Shown here: piece after piece, positions 1-8,308 of the stretch
Position numbering within the stretch: position 1 is the first letter of the stretch
How the letters are laid out: each line of letters begins with the position of its first letter
DNA from: Opitutaceae bacterium
GTDB lineage: Bacteria > Verrucomicrobiota > Verrucomicrobiia > Opitutales > Opitutaceae
Direction: 5' to 3'
Length of the DNA: 38,650 nt
NCBI GenBank assembly: GCA_030648295.1
Contig: JAUSID010000291.1
Span: 1-38,650 of the forward strand
Notes under the pieces: model-generated
Told to the model about the DNA's origin: nothing
Seen by the model: the letters and a program-made list of their open reading frames with translations, nothing else
Databases searched by the model: none
Position numbers and translations under genes: made by a program

Positions 1-24
1 CAAAACCCGCCGAAGGCGGGTAAA
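1..24 (-). terminator. Intrinsic terminator candidate facing the GDPD gene
   Basis: Read on the minus strand, arms ACCCGCC and GGCGGGT close a three-base loop and run into TTTT. It lies about 130 bases past the stop of the minus-strand regulator/phosphodiesterase pair, so it could end that transcript. The distance and the short T run keep confidence moderate. Confidence 0.45.
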
Positions 25-59
25 CCGCGGCGGCTTGTGCGCCTCCGGCGCATTTTGCA

Positions 60-156
60 TTTAGCCCGCATGAACGCGGGGCACTCGCCGGAACATTGGG
101 ATGTTGGCGGTCAGACATGGGTGAAGAACATTTCAAGGGTGAAAAATGCGGGCTAG
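60..156. repeat. Short element with 10-base inverted ends
   Basis: TAGCCCGCAT at 62-71 is answered by ATGCGGGCTA at 145-154, giving a roughly 95-base segment with inverted ends. The right end contains the stop codon of the neighbouring phosphodiesterase gene. No reading frame is contained in it. It may be a small non-autonomous repeat; whether it recurs in the genome cannot be seen here. Confidence 0.35.
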
Positions 157-1127
157 TCTCTGGTCCCTGGTCTTTTTTTGGCGGCGTAATACGCCTTCAA
201 CTCGCGCATCGTCACATCCGGATGATCGGTCGCGAATGACATCACGCCGAGGTCGAGCAGCTTCGCGTACACGCCCGGGTCGTCGGTGTAAGGAAAGGTC
301 TGAAACAGGACGCCATGCGCACGCAGCTCCCGGCCGGTCTCGACCAGAAAAGCGTTGCGCAGGCGAAACGGATTGTCGGCCGGGCTTTCGTCCCCGGGCG
401 GGGCCCACGTGTCGTTGGTGGTTTTCGGATACACGTGGATCTGGAGCTGGGTCACGCCGGCGAATTGTGTCCGGCGCAAGGCGGCGAGGTCCGGGCTCAA
501 CTTCGCCTCGTTGCCGTGCATCCACAGCAGGGTCTCGGATTCGGGCACGAGCGCCTTCCAGGCGCGAAGCTCCTCCACCTTGGACGAGGCGACGACGATC
601 TGCCGCTGGATTCCGTACTTCCTCACTTCGGCGGCAAGCCGCGGGAACTCGATGCTCTTGATGTCCATGTACAGGTGCCGCTCCGGGCGCCCCTGCATCA
701 GGCCGAAGATCGTCGCCATCGGGATCACGTGGCGGCCCTTGAACTGCTCGCCCTTCCACGAACCGACGTCGAGTTTCGACAGTTCGGCGTAGGTCAGATC
801 CTTCACGCCTTTCTTCTTCAACTCGGGCGACGCATCCTTCACCACGCGCGCAAAATTGTTGTCGTGAAACGGCACGATCACACCGTCCTTTGTCATCCGG
901 AGATCGGACTCGGGATAGAGGCCCATCCGCCAGGCGAGTTCGAAGGCCTCGACCGTATTTTCCTCGGCGAGGTGGCCGACGCCGCGGTGGCCCTGGACGA
1001 TCACGCGCTCGAGCGGGAGGTGATCGACGATGTTCCAGTCGCTGGCCGCGGGGCGGGCGGCTCGAAGCAGCGCCGGGGTGGCGCAGGTGGCAAGAAGGCT
1101 GGCGAGGAGGGGGCGCAGTGGGCTCAT
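153..1127 (-). CDS. Exported glycerophosphodiester phosphodiesterase family protein
   Basis: Predicted to hydrolyse glycerophosphodiesters to glycerol 3-phosphate and an alcohol, outside the inner membrane. The 324-residue product begins with a hydrophobic signal-like segment (residues 1-25). It then shows the GDPD pattern: QGHRG (H47, R48), E56-N57-T, the acidic pair E73/D75 in PESDL, the second catalytic histidine in FHD (H88), MDIK near 154-157 and the terminal ATDHPD motif. The start codon overlaps the stop of the upstream SorC-family gene by 4 bases, so the two are almost certainly co-transcribed. The last few residues (RPGTRD) are encoded by a run of AGACCAGGGACCAGAGAC-type repeat rather than family sequence, so the natural stop may have been lost or displaced. 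Substrate is not established; GDPD proteins vary widely in head-group specificity. Confidence 0.88.
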   Translation of the reverse strand: MSPLRPLLASLLATCATPALLRAARPAASDWNIVDHLPLERVIVQGHRGVGHLAEENTVEAFELAWRMGLYPESDLRMTKDGVIVPFHDNNFARVVKDASPELKKKGVKDLTYAELSKLDVGSWKGEQFKGRHVIPMATIFGLMQGRPERHLYMDIKSIEFPRLAAEVRKYGIQRQIVVASSKVEELRAWKALVPESETLLWMHGNEAKLSPDLAALRRTQFAGVTQLQIHVYPKTTNDTWAPPGDESPADNPFRLRNAFLVETGRELRAHGVLFQTFPYTDDPGVYAKLLDLGVMSFATDHPDVTMRELKAYYAAKKRPGTRD

Positions 1128-2101
1128 GCTTTGGGTTTGGGGGAAGAGGATGAGCCCGCGGCCGCGAGGAGGGCGGTCGCGCCGGCTTCGTCGATGACGA
1201 GTGATTTCAGGATCTTGCGCCGGAGCGCCGCGATCACGGCCGCAGAACGATCAGTGCCGGAGATGACGCCGATCACTTCGGGGATCTTGCGCAATTGCTC
1301 GAGGCTGACGCTCATCACGCGATCGGCCCACTCGGTTTCGCACTCGGAGCCATGGGCGTCGAAAAAGCGACCGCAGATTTCGCCCACCGCGCCGGCGTCG
1401 CGCAGTTCCGCAATGCCCGCCGCGCGCAGGACGCCGCGTTCGATGAACACGGAGTTTTCCAGCGTGCCGACGCCGACGATGGCGACCTCCGCCTGGTCGA
1501 GGTGCTGGAGCACACCGCGGACCTGCGGCAGCTTCAGCAGCGCATCGCGCGTTTTCTTTTCCGGGAAAAATGCCGGGGTGTTGAGGGCGAGAAACGTGCC
1601 GCCGAGTCGCTGGGCCATTTCGCGGCCGATCTCCTGCGCGTCGAATTCGCTGACGTTGAAATCCACGCTGCCCATGGCCTGTACGATGGTGAGCGCCTTG
1701 TTCCGCGGCTCGGGCAGATGCCGCACGACCGCATGGATGGTCCGGCCGCCGGCGAGAGCGACGATCGTCCTGGGCTTGATCAACTCATTTACCGCGGCGG
1801 CCGCAAAATGCCCGACCACGCGACGGAGGCCGGCCGTCGCGTCGGTATCCTCCGACCGGATCACGATGGCGGTTGAAAGCTGGAACTGCCGGCGCAGCTG
1901 CCGCTCGAGGTCGGCATTGCGCGAGTCGTAGTCGGCGACGGTGATGCGCACGATTCCGCGTTCCCGTGCCAGCGCGAGCAGCCGGGAAACCTTGGCCTGG
2001 GAAACCTTGACGAATTTCGCGACCTCGTTCTGGGCGAGGCCGTCGACGTAATACAGCCGTGCCGCCAGCCGCAGCTTCTGGTCTGAATAACTATTCGGCA
2101 T
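1124..2101 (-). CDS. SorC/DeoR-type sugar-binding transcriptional regulator
   Basis: A 325-residue one-component regulator. Residues about 8-50 form a helix-turn-helix (LAARLYYVDGLAQNEVAKF, then VSQAKVSRLLALA as recognition helix). The rest is the sugar-phosphate-binding domain of the SorC family, with GGRTIHAVVRHL near 155 and VGIGTL-like VGVGTLENS around 230. Members normally bind palindromic operators and respond to phosphorylated sugars or polyols. It overlaps the phosphodiesterase gene by 4 bases, so regulator and enzyme share a transcript. The sequence CTGAATAACTATTC covers its first codons and recurs as a fuller palindrome in front of the TonB-dependent receptor at 5038, which suggests autoregulation and control of that receptor. 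The effector is unknown. Confidence 0.9.
   Translation of the reverse strand: MPNSYSDQKLRLAARLYYVDGLAQNEVAKFVKVSQAKVSRLLALARERGIVRITVADYDSRNADLERQLRRQFQLSTAIVIRSEDTDATAGLRRVVGHFAAAAVNELIKPRTIVALAGGRTIHAVVRHLPEPRNKALTIVQAMGSVDFNVSEFDAQEIGREMAQRLGGTFLALNTPAFFPEKKTRDALLKLPQVRGVLQHLDQAEVAIVGVGTLENSVFIERGVLRAAGIAELRDAGAVGEICGRFFDAHGSECETEWADRVMSVSLEQLRKIPEVIGVISGTDRSAAVIAALRRKILKSLVIDEAGATALLAAAGSSSSPKPKA
2083..2100. promoter_or_regulatory. Candidate SorC-family operator overlapping the regulator start codon
   Basis: The plus strand reads CTGAATAACTATTCGGCA across the first six codons of the regulator. The inner 14 bases CTGAATAACTATTC are identical to the centre of the palindrome at 4948-4965. 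Binding here would block the regulator's own initiation region. Operator identity is inferred from the repetition and symmetry only. Confidence 0.55.
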
Positions 2102-2135
2102 TAGTATTTAGCTTGTGGGGGCCGAAAATCGCTTG

Positions 2136-3044
2136 TCAAGCGCCCCGGCTGCCGCCCGCCCGCGCCAGCTGCCGCCGCCAGTGGTCGGGCGATACGCCGT
2201 GCACGCGTTTGAAGGCGTTGGAAAGATGGAAGGCGGAACTGAAGCCGAGCCGCGCCGCCAGTTCGTCCAGCGTGACATCGCTCGCGGCGAGCAGTCGCCG
2301 GGCGCGGGAGACACGCAGGTGAAGCACGTACTGCCAGGGGGCAAATCCCGTATGGACCTTGAAGGCCCGCCGAAAGTGCGAATAGCCGATTCCGAGCCGC
2401 TTCGCCAGCGCCTGGACGTTGACGGGTTCGCTCAGCCGGTCCGCGAGATGTCGCTCGGCCTCGCCGATGGCGCGAAGAACCCGCGACCGCGCGGGCTGGA
2501 TTCGGCCCGCTTTGTCCCAGGCGGCGAGCACGCTGAAGGCGGCGGCGGAGAGTTCGGGATCGAAACCGGGACCCGCGAGCCGCGCGCGTGTATGTACACT
2601 CTCGAGCGCCTCATCCAGCCCGGCCTCCGGTTCGGCCGGGCGGACGGCCGCCGCGGCGGAAAACATTCCCGAGCGCAGCAGGTGTTCGGCGGTGGGGCCC
2701 TGGACCTCGATCCAGCTTTCGGTCCAGCCCGTCGCCGGATCCGGCCGATACCGATGCCACGTCTTCGGGACCACGGCAAACGCGGTGCCGGCTTCGACGA
2801 TCCGCCGGCCGGTCGGATGCGACTCGAACCAGCCGCGCCCATCCGAGATCAGCACGATTTGCAGCGCCTCGAGCAATCGGCCGTGTTTCCAGTCAAAGTG
2901 GTGATCGGCGGGATGACGGCCGGGCGGGTAGGGCGAACCGGCCGGCACGCGGGTGTACCCGGCGGCGGTCAGCGCGAGCCCCCACGTTCGAAGTTCGGGA
3001 CCGGTCGCGAAGTAGCGGAAATAGTCCGGCGACGACAGCGGCAT
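2136..3044 (-). CDS. AraC-family transcriptional regulator
   Basis: A 302-residue regulator with an N-terminal cupin-like sensing half (histidine-rich patch PADHHFDWKHG near 46-56, then a beta-rich stretch with GTAFAVVPKTWHRY) and a C-terminal double helix-turn-helix at about 200-295. The second AraC motif is clear: VTLDELAARLGFSSAFHLSN followed by FKRVHGVSPDHWRR. It is divergent from the isomerase-like gene at 3205 with a 160-base gap, the usual arrangement for a local activator of a sugar-utilisation gene. The sugar sensed cannot be told from sequence. Confidence 0.92.
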   Translation of the reverse strand: MPLSSPDYFRYFATGPELRTWGLALTAAGYTRVPAGSPYPPGRHPADHHFDWKHGRLLEALQIVLISDGRGWFESHPTGRRIVEAGTAFAVVPKTWHRYRPDPATGWTESWIEVQGPTAEHLLRSGMFSAAAAVRPAEPEAGLDEALESVHTRARLAGPGFDPELSAAAFSVLAAWDKAGRIQPARSRVLRAIGEAERHLADRLSEPVNVQALAKRLGIGYSHFRRAFKVHTGFAPWQYVLHLRVSRARRLLAASDVTLDELAARLGFSSAFHLSNAFKRVHGVSPDHWRRQLARAGGSRGA

Positions 3045-3204
3045 TTTCTATATGAGAATGATCAGAACAGCCATTCTTCACTCTGGCCAGCACGTGTTAA
3101 CTTCCGGGGCACACGCCGCCACCGGCGGCCGGAACCCAGCGCCTGAGACGTACCAACCCTGATGCAAGCCTCCCCGCCATTGCTGCGGTCCTGACCATCC
3201 CGCA
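3045..3204. promoter_or_regulatory. Divergent promoter region of the AraC and isomerase genes
   Basis: This gap must contain both start regions. AGAATG at 3055-3060 and CATTCT at 3072-3077 are inverted copies separated by 11 bases, just upstream of the AraC start codon, and are a candidate regulator site. No convincing -35/-10 pair was identified. Confidence 0.35.
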
Positions 3205-4635
3205 ATGTCCGTCGCACCTCTTCGCGTTGGTCTTTTTGGAATCGGGCTCGATGCCTACTGGCCGCAGTTCGCCGGGTTGAAGGAGCGGCTCGAGGGCTAC
3301 GTGGCGCGGGTGGCGCAAAAACTCGCGCGACCCGGAGTCGAGGTCATCAACATCGGGCTCGTCGACAATCCCGACCGCGCTTATGCCGCGGGCCGGGAAC
3401 TGCGGCGCGCCGATGTGGATCTGATTTTCCTCCACGTCACGACCTACGCGCTGTCGTCGACCGTGCTGCCCGTGGTGCAGCGGGCGAAGGTGCCGGTGAT
3501 CGTGCTCAACCTCGCCCCCGAGCCGGCGATTGACTACGCCGCGTTCAATCGGCTGGGAGATTGCACCCGGATGACGGGCGAGTGGCTGGCGCATTGCTCG
3601 GCCTGCCCCGTGCCGGAGATCGCGAACGTGTTCAAACGTGCGGGGGTGCAGTTCCACCAGATCACCGGTGTGCTCGACGATGATCCCGCGTGCTGGCGCG
3701 AAATCGACTCATGGGTCGAGGCCGCCCGCGTGGCGGCGGCGATGAACGGAAACCGGCTCGGGCTGATGGGGCACTATTATGGTGGCATGCTCGACATCCA
3801 GGCCGACGTGACGTTGCAGTGCGTGACGTTCGGCACGCATATCGAGCATCTCGAGGTCGATGAACTGACTGCGCTCCGGCGCAGCGCACCGGCGCGGGAC
3901 GTGCAGGCGCGGGTGGCGGACTTCCATCGTGTGTTCGATGTGCAACCCGACTGTGCGGCCGAGGATCTGGCTGATGCGGCCCGGACCAGCGTGGCGCTCG
4001 ACCAACTCGTCGCCAGCCGCCGGTTGGGTTCGCTGGCTTATTATTACCAGGGCACCGGCGTGGCGGAAAACGAGGCGACCATTGCGTCGATCATCCTCGG
4101 CACTTCGTTGCTCACGGCGCGCGGCGTGCCGGTCGCGGGGGAATACGAGGTCAAGAATGTCCAGGCGATGAAGATCATGGACCTCTTCGGGGCAGGCGGC
4201 TCGTTCACCGAATACTACGCGATGGATTTCAAGGATGACGTCGTGCTGATGGGCCACGACGGCCCCGGACACATCGCGATCGCGCAGGGAAAAACGAAGG
4301 TCCGTCCCCTGAAGGTTTACCACGGCAAGGTCGGCCGCGGTGTCTCGGTCGAGATGGCGGTGAAGCATGGGCCGGTGACGTTGCTATCGGTCATCGAGAC
4401 GAGTGTGGGCAAGCTCGCGCTGCTGTGCGCCGAGGCGGAGTCGGTCCCTGGGCCGATCCTCGAGATCGGCAATACCAACAGTCGTTATCGTTTCGCCTGC
4501 GGCGCGCGCGAATTCGTCAACCGCTGGAACAGCCACGGTCCCGCGCATCATTGCGCCGTCGGCGTCGGCCACCTCGCGGAGAAAATCGGCCGGCTCGGGC
4601 AGCTGCTGGAGCTCGAGACGGTACGGGTCGGGTGA
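3205..4635 (+). CDS. L-fucose/L-arabinose isomerase family protein
   Basis: A 476-residue cytoplasmic protein of the fucose/arabinose isomerase superfamily, which interconverts aldoses and ketoses with a divalent metal. The first half has the Rossmann-like segments of this family (VGLFGIGLDAYW at the N terminus, DLIFLHVTTYALSSTVLP near 75). The second half carries the family block MKIMDLFGAGGSFTEYY, then DDVVLMGHDGPGHIAIA, with E/D and H residues suited to metal binding. It lies downstream of a divergent AraC-family gene. Many members of this branch are annotated as arabinose isomerase without biochemical proof, so the sugar is left open. A 126-base inverted-repeat element follows the stop codon by two bases. 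Confidence 0.82.
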   Translation: MSVAPLRVGLFGIGLDAYWPQFAGLKERLEGYVARVAQKLARPGVEVINIGLVDNPDRAYAAGRELRRADVDLIFLHVTTYALSSTVLPVVQRAKVPVIVLNLAPEPAIDYAAFNRLGDCTRMTGEWLAHCSACPVPEIANVFKRAGVQFHQITGVLDDDPACWREIDSWVEAARVAAAMNGNRLGLMGHYYGGMLDIQADVTLQCVTFGTHIEHLEVDELTALRRSAPARDVQARVADFHRVFDVQPDCAAEDLADAARTSVALDQLVASRRLGSLAYYYQGTGVAENEATIASIILGTSLLTARGVPVAGEYEVKNVQAMKIMDLFGAGGSFTEYYAMDFKDDVVLMGHDGPGHIAIAQGKTKVRPLKVYHGKVGRGVSVEMAVKHGPVTLLSVIETSVGKLALLCAEAESVPGPILEIGNTNSRYRFACGAREFVNRWNSHGPAHHCAVGVGHLAEKIGRLGQLLELETVRVG

Positions 4636-4637
4636 GA

Positions 4638-4763
4638 CTAGCAGCCTGTCGGACTTAGAAAATGAAGGCCATCTGGCATCGATTATTCGCGAGAAAAAAT
4701 TCACGTGTGGTCAAATATTCATCCATAAACGCCTTCAGACGCCTAAGTCCGACAGGCTGCTAG
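4638..4763. mobile_element. MITE-like element with perfect 21-base terminal inverted repeats
   Basis: Left end 4638-4658 begins CTAGCAGCCTGTCGG and its exact reverse complement occupies 4743-4763. The 84-base interior is AT-richer than its surroundings and has no reading frame. A degenerate relative with the same ends lies at 26296-26368. Size, ends and lack of coding sequence fit a non-autonomous transposable element; the CTAG at each edge may include a target duplication. Confidence 0.7.
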
Positions 4764-4795
4764 AAGCCAGAAGCCAGAAGCCAGAGGACAGAGGA
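4764..4795. repeat. GAAGCCA tandem repeat followed by AGAGGACAG copies
   Basis: Three tandem copies of the seven-base unit GAAGCCA are followed by a diverging AGAGGACAGAGGAC stretch. Similar AGACCAGAGACC-type runs occur at about 155-173 and 36694-36730, so this appears to be one of several related low-complexity arrays. Confidence 0.5.
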
Positions 4796-4947
4796 CCGCA
4801 AAGGTCGCTTTACCATGGGCCGACGAAGGGAGTCACCACGGTGTGCTGAGTCCTATTTGTCCCATCCGTCGCATCCGTCGTATTCCGCACCGCGGCGCCG
4901 CAGCCTTGACAAGGCCCGCCGGAATCGAGGAGCGTCTGAATTGCAAT

Positions 4948-4965
4948 GCTGAATAACTATTCAGC
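4948..4965. promoter_or_regulatory. Palindromic operator candidate for the SorC-family regulator
   Basis: GCTGAATAACTATTCAGC is an 18-base palindrome broken only at its two central bases. It lies 72 bases before the receptor start codon and shares 14 consecutive bases with the site over the SorC-family start codon. Symmetry, spacing and recurrence fit a repressor operator. Confidence 0.6.
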
Positions 4966-5037
4966 GGCGCCAACCCTGCCTCTGCCGCCATGCGTCTCGT
5001 GCTTTCGTCGCCGTCCGTTCACCCCAGTCATACTCCC

Positions 5038-8000
5038 ATGCCGCCAACACTCCGTCATCTTCGCCCGCGTCGTCTCCTGGCGTTCGCCGTCATCGCCGCG
5101 CTCCTTCTGCCGCCCGCCCGCGCGGGGGCGGCCGCGGACGCGGGCACGGTCGAGGGGCGAGTGCTCAACGTTTTGACGGGTGCTTATCTCGAGAATGCGC
5201 GCGTCTCGGTGGAAGGCGCCACGCTCGCGGCCTTCACGAACAATGTCGGCGAGTATCGGCTCGCCGGGGTTCCAGCCGGCCCGGCAACGGTACGAGTTTT
5301 CTTTACCGGACTGGAGCCCCAGATCGCGACGGTCGCGGTCGTGGCGGGCGAGGTGGCGACCAGGGACTTCAGCCTGACGCAAATGGACGTGGTGAAGCTC
5401 GACGCCTTCGTCGTCGCCGGGGCCAAGGAAGCCACCGCGAGCGCACTCGCGATCAACGAGCAGCGCTTCTCGGCCAACATCAAGAACGTCGTGGCGGCCG
5501 ATGAGTTCGGCACCGTCACCGAGGGCAACGTCGCCGAGTTCCTGAAGTTCCTCCCCGGCGTCACGCTCGATTATGTGGCGGCCGACGCCCGCTCCGCCCA
5601 GGTGCGCGGCATGCCCTCCGCAGGCACCGCGGTGATGGTCGACGGCAATCGCGTCGCGAACTCCGGCTCCGGCGTCCCCGGCCGCGCCTTCGAGTTCGAT
5701 CAGCTTTCCATCAACAACGTCTCGCGCATCGAAGTCACGAAAGGCCCCACGCCCGACAGCCCGGCCGACGCGATCGGCGGCACGGTGAACATGGTGAGCA
5801 AAAGCGCGTTCGAGCGCACGCGCGCGGAGTTTACCTACCGCGTCTACATGAACCTCAATCACCAGTGGCAGCAGGACCAGAACTTCATCTCGTTCCAAAA
5901 GACGCCGGGGCATGGCCGCGAACCCACCGTCAAGATCAAACCGGGCTTCGACTTCACGTACGTCAACCCCGTCAGCAAGACCTTTGGCTTCACGCTCACC
6001 GGGCTTTATTCGAACATCTTCAACCAGCAGTTCACCTCCGCGCCGACGTGGAGCCCGACGAGCAACGGCGGCGCCGGCGGCACGCTCGCGGAGCCGGCGA
6101 TGACGACCTACCGCTTCAATCAGAGCCCGAAGTCGACCGTCCGCTATTCCATCGGCGCAACCGCGGACTACCGGGTTGCGCGGCGCGACGTGCTCAGCGT
6201 GCGCGGCTCCTTCAACGCGTTCGACGCATTCTTCAACGACCACGCGATGACCATGACCGCCGGCACGCCTGCCAGTTATGGTCCCACCTTCACGCAGGGC
6301 AGCAACGGCTCGATCACCCAGGTCGGCTCCACCCGCAAGGCCGCCCGTGCGACCTATCTTGCGAACGCGAAATGGCGCCACGACGGGCCGGTGTGGAAAT
6401 GGGACACGAGCGTGAACACGTCGCGGTCGAAGGGTCTTTTCCGCGACATCGAATACGGCTGGTTCAAGCAGGTTTCCCTCAGCCAGCCCGGCCTGCGGAT
6501 CCGGTTCGACGGGATCAACGAGACGCGGCCCGACACCGTGACCGCGACGAATCAGGCCGGTGGGCCGGTCGACATCCGCGAACTCGGCGGCTACAACATG
6601 ACGCTCACCAACACGAATCCGGTGAACCAGTTCAACCGGAACATGGGCGCGACGGCAAACGTGAGCCGGTATTTTGATCTTGGCGTGCCCGTCCTGGTCA
6701 AGGCGGGCGCCGACTTGCGGCGCACGCGGATCGATGCGCGCCGGCCGTTTCAGCAGTGGTCGTTTGTCGGCCCCGATCGGCTCGCGAACAACGCGGACAA
6801 CCGCGTCGGACTCTACGATCTCGTCGACGAAAGCGGCTCCTCTGTGCCCGCTCCGTACGGCAACGGCCCATGGCAATATGCCAGCCCATGGAAAGCATGG
6901 GATCTCTATGGCGCCCACCCGGAGTATTTCATCTACGACGAAGTCTTCGCGATCCAGCAGTCCGCGCAGAATTCCCGGATCATCCGGGAGGACGTTCTTT
7001 CGCATTATCTGCGGTTCGATGTGCGGCTGCTGCAAAACAAACTCTGGATCGTCGCCGGCGCGCGCTATGAACAAACGCGCAATGAGGGCGACGGTCCGAT
7101 CAACGACATCAGCCGCACGTACCAGCGGAACGCCGCCGGGCAGCTCATCGACGGCAATCCGAACGCTGCCGGGATCCAGCCCGTCCGGGTCCCCGGCACC
7201 ACCGTCGAATGGGCGCGGTTGCAGTACGTGGATCGCGGGGCTCACGTTTCGAACCGCTACGGTGACCTCTACCCGAGCGTGAACCTGTCCTACGAGATCA
7301 CGCCGAATCTCATCGCCCGGGCGAGTTACGCCGACACGCTGGCGCGGCCGAACTACGGTTCGATTCTGCCGGGTGTCACGCTGCCCGATCCCTCCGGCAC
7401 GTCTCGGACCATCACGCTCAACAACGTCAACCTCGAGCCGTGGACCGCGAAGAACTATGACGTGGCGCTCTCGTATTATCCACGAGCCGGCGGCGAGGTT
7501 TCGGCCGGGGCGTTTCGGAAGGACATCAAGGATTTCTTCGGCGGCACGACGGTCGACGTCACACCGGAGTTGCTGGAGGAATACGGGATTGATAGCTCCT
7601 ATGCCGCCGGCGGCTATGTGCTCAGCACCCAGGAGAATGTGGGCGCGGCGCGCATCACGGGCATGGAGTTCAACTACCGCCAGCCGCTGAAATTCCTGCC
7701 TCACTGGGCGCGTGGCGTGAGCGTGCGCTACAACCTCACCCGGCTTCACCTGGAAGGAAACCGGCTGGCCGACTTCAGCACGTTCGTTTCACGCAGCGAG
7801 AATTGGGGCATCAGCCTCGACCGGCCGAAATTCAATCTGCGCCTGAACTGGAATGCCCGCGGTCGCCAGCGGCAGGCCGCGATCGCCGGACGCGCCGAAC
7901 CGGGCACCTATAATTACGTGGCCCCGCGGCTCACGATGGACATCGATGCGGAGTATCGCTTCTCGCGTGCCGTCGGGCTGTTCCTCGGCGCCCGCAACAT

Positions 8001-8118
8001 CACCGGCGAGCCGTTCGTGGAGGAACGCTACGGCCCCAGCACGCCCGGATATGCACGACGCTTTGTGCGGACCGACTACGGCATCGCGATCTCCATGGGG
8101 ATGAAGGGAGCCTTCTAG
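5038..8118 (+). CDS. TonB-dependent outer membrane receptor with carboxypeptidase-like N-domain
   Basis: A 1026-residue energised outer-membrane importer. The start at 5038 is chosen over 4990 because it puts a basic n-region and hydrophobic core (RRLLAFAVIAALLLPPARA) at a normal signal-peptide position. Residues about 36-118 are a carboxypeptidase-regulatory-like beta domain (GTVEGRVLNVLTGAYLENA...NVGEYRLAGVPAG). Residues about 140-260 are the plug (VAEFLKFLPGV, QVRGMPSAGTAVMVDGNRV, RIEVTKGPTPDSPADAIGG). The remainder is the beta-barrel ending in phenylalanine, as expected for Bam-dependent insertion. It is the only gene in the window preceded by the full SorC-type palindrome. An MFS carrier and phosphodiesterase genes follow, suggesting a phosphorylated or sugar-like ligand; this is inference. 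Confidence 0.93.
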   Translation: MPPTLRHLRPRRLLAFAVIAALLLPPARAGAAADAGTVEGRVLNVLTGAYLENARVSVEGATLAAFTNNVGEYRLAGVPAGPATVRVFFTGLEPQIATVAVVAGEVATRDFSLTQMDVVKLDAFVVAGAKEATASALAINEQRFSANIKNVVAADEFGTVTEGNVAEFLKFLPGVTLDYVAADARSAQVRGMPSAGTAVMVDGNRVANSGSGVPGRAFEFDQLSINNVSRIEVTKGPTPDSPADAIGGTVNMVSKSAFERTRAEFTYRVYMNLNHQWQQDQNFISFQKTPGHGREPTVKIKPGFDFTYVNPVSKTFGFTLTGLYSNIFNQQFTSAPTWSPTSNGGAGGTLAEPAMTTYRFNQSPKSTVRYSIGATADYRVARRDVLSVRGSFNAFDAFFNDHAMTMTAGTPASYGPTFTQGSNGSITQVGSTRKAARATYLANAKWRHDGPVWKWDTSVNTSRSKGLFRDIEYGWFKQVSLSQPGLRIRFDGINETRPDTVTATNQAGGPVDIRELGGYNMTLTNTNPVNQFNRNMGATANVSRYFDLGVPVLVKAGADLRRTRIDARRPFQQWSFVGPDRLANNADNRVGLYDLVDESGSSVPAPYGNGPWQYASPWKAWDLYGAHPEYFIYDEVFAIQQSAQNSRIIREDVLSHYLRFDVRLLQNKLWIVAGARYEQTRNEGDGPINDISRTYQRNAAGQLIDGNPNAAGIQPVRVPGTTVEWARLQYVDRGAHVSNRYGDLYPSVNLSYEITPNLIARASYADTLARPNYGSILPGVTLPDPSGTSRTITLNNVNLEPWTAKNYDVALSYYPRAGGEVSAGAFRKDIKDFFGGTTVDVTPELLEEYGIDSSYAAGGYVLSTQENVGAARITGMEFNYRQPLKFLPHWARGVSVRYNLTRLHLEGNRLADFSTFVSRSENWGISLDRPKFNLRLNWNARGRQRQAAIAGRAEPGTYNYVAPRLTMDIDAEYRFSRAVGLFLGARNITGEPFVEERYGPSTPGYARRFVRTDYGIAISMGMKGAF

Positions 8119-8241
8119 AATAGGGAGGCGCAGCGTCAGACCGTGGTGATGTTGGAAATCGTCAACTCGGACCTCGGGCCGCTGGAAAACCCAACCTGAT
8201 CACAACGAATTTCGCCTTTGAAGGAGTCGAGCCGAGTTCAC

Positions 8242-8272
8242 TCGCACGAGCGAAGCGACGAAGCAACCCAGC
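8242..8272. repeat. Dispersed repeat resembling the GAGCGAAGCGACGAAGCAA family
   Basis: CGAGCGAAGCGACGAAGCAA at 8249-8268 resembles a short repeat consensus I recall from many unrelated bacterial genomes. It lies between the receptor and the MFS gene. Family assignment is from memory and was not searched. Confidence 0.35.
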
Positions 8273-8308
8273 CGCCCAAAGCGGGGCGGTGAAAACCGCG
8301 ACCATTCG

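Larger units (their letters stand above)
4636..5037. other. Gene-free 400-base region upstream of the first TonB-dependent receptor
   Basis: It holds, in order, a 126-base element with perfect 21-base inverted ends, a short GAAGCCA tandem array, a run of CATCCGTCG repeats near 4864-4880 that resembles dispersed repeats, and the candidate SorC operator. No credible coding sequence was seen. TTGACA at 4906-4911 has no good -10 partner. Confidence 0.6.

Noticed and set aside
4906-4941. Sigma-70 promoter for the first receptor built on TTGACA at 4906
   Set aside because: No acceptable -10 hexamer lies 16-18 bases downstream, so the match is likely chance.
4957-7749. A 930-codon open frame antisense to the first TonB-dependent receptor
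   Set aside because: It mirrors the receptor gene, is rich in Arg, Asp, Gly and Val as expected of a GC-rich antisense frame, and has no recognisable domain. The sense frame has clear signal peptide, plug and barrel features.
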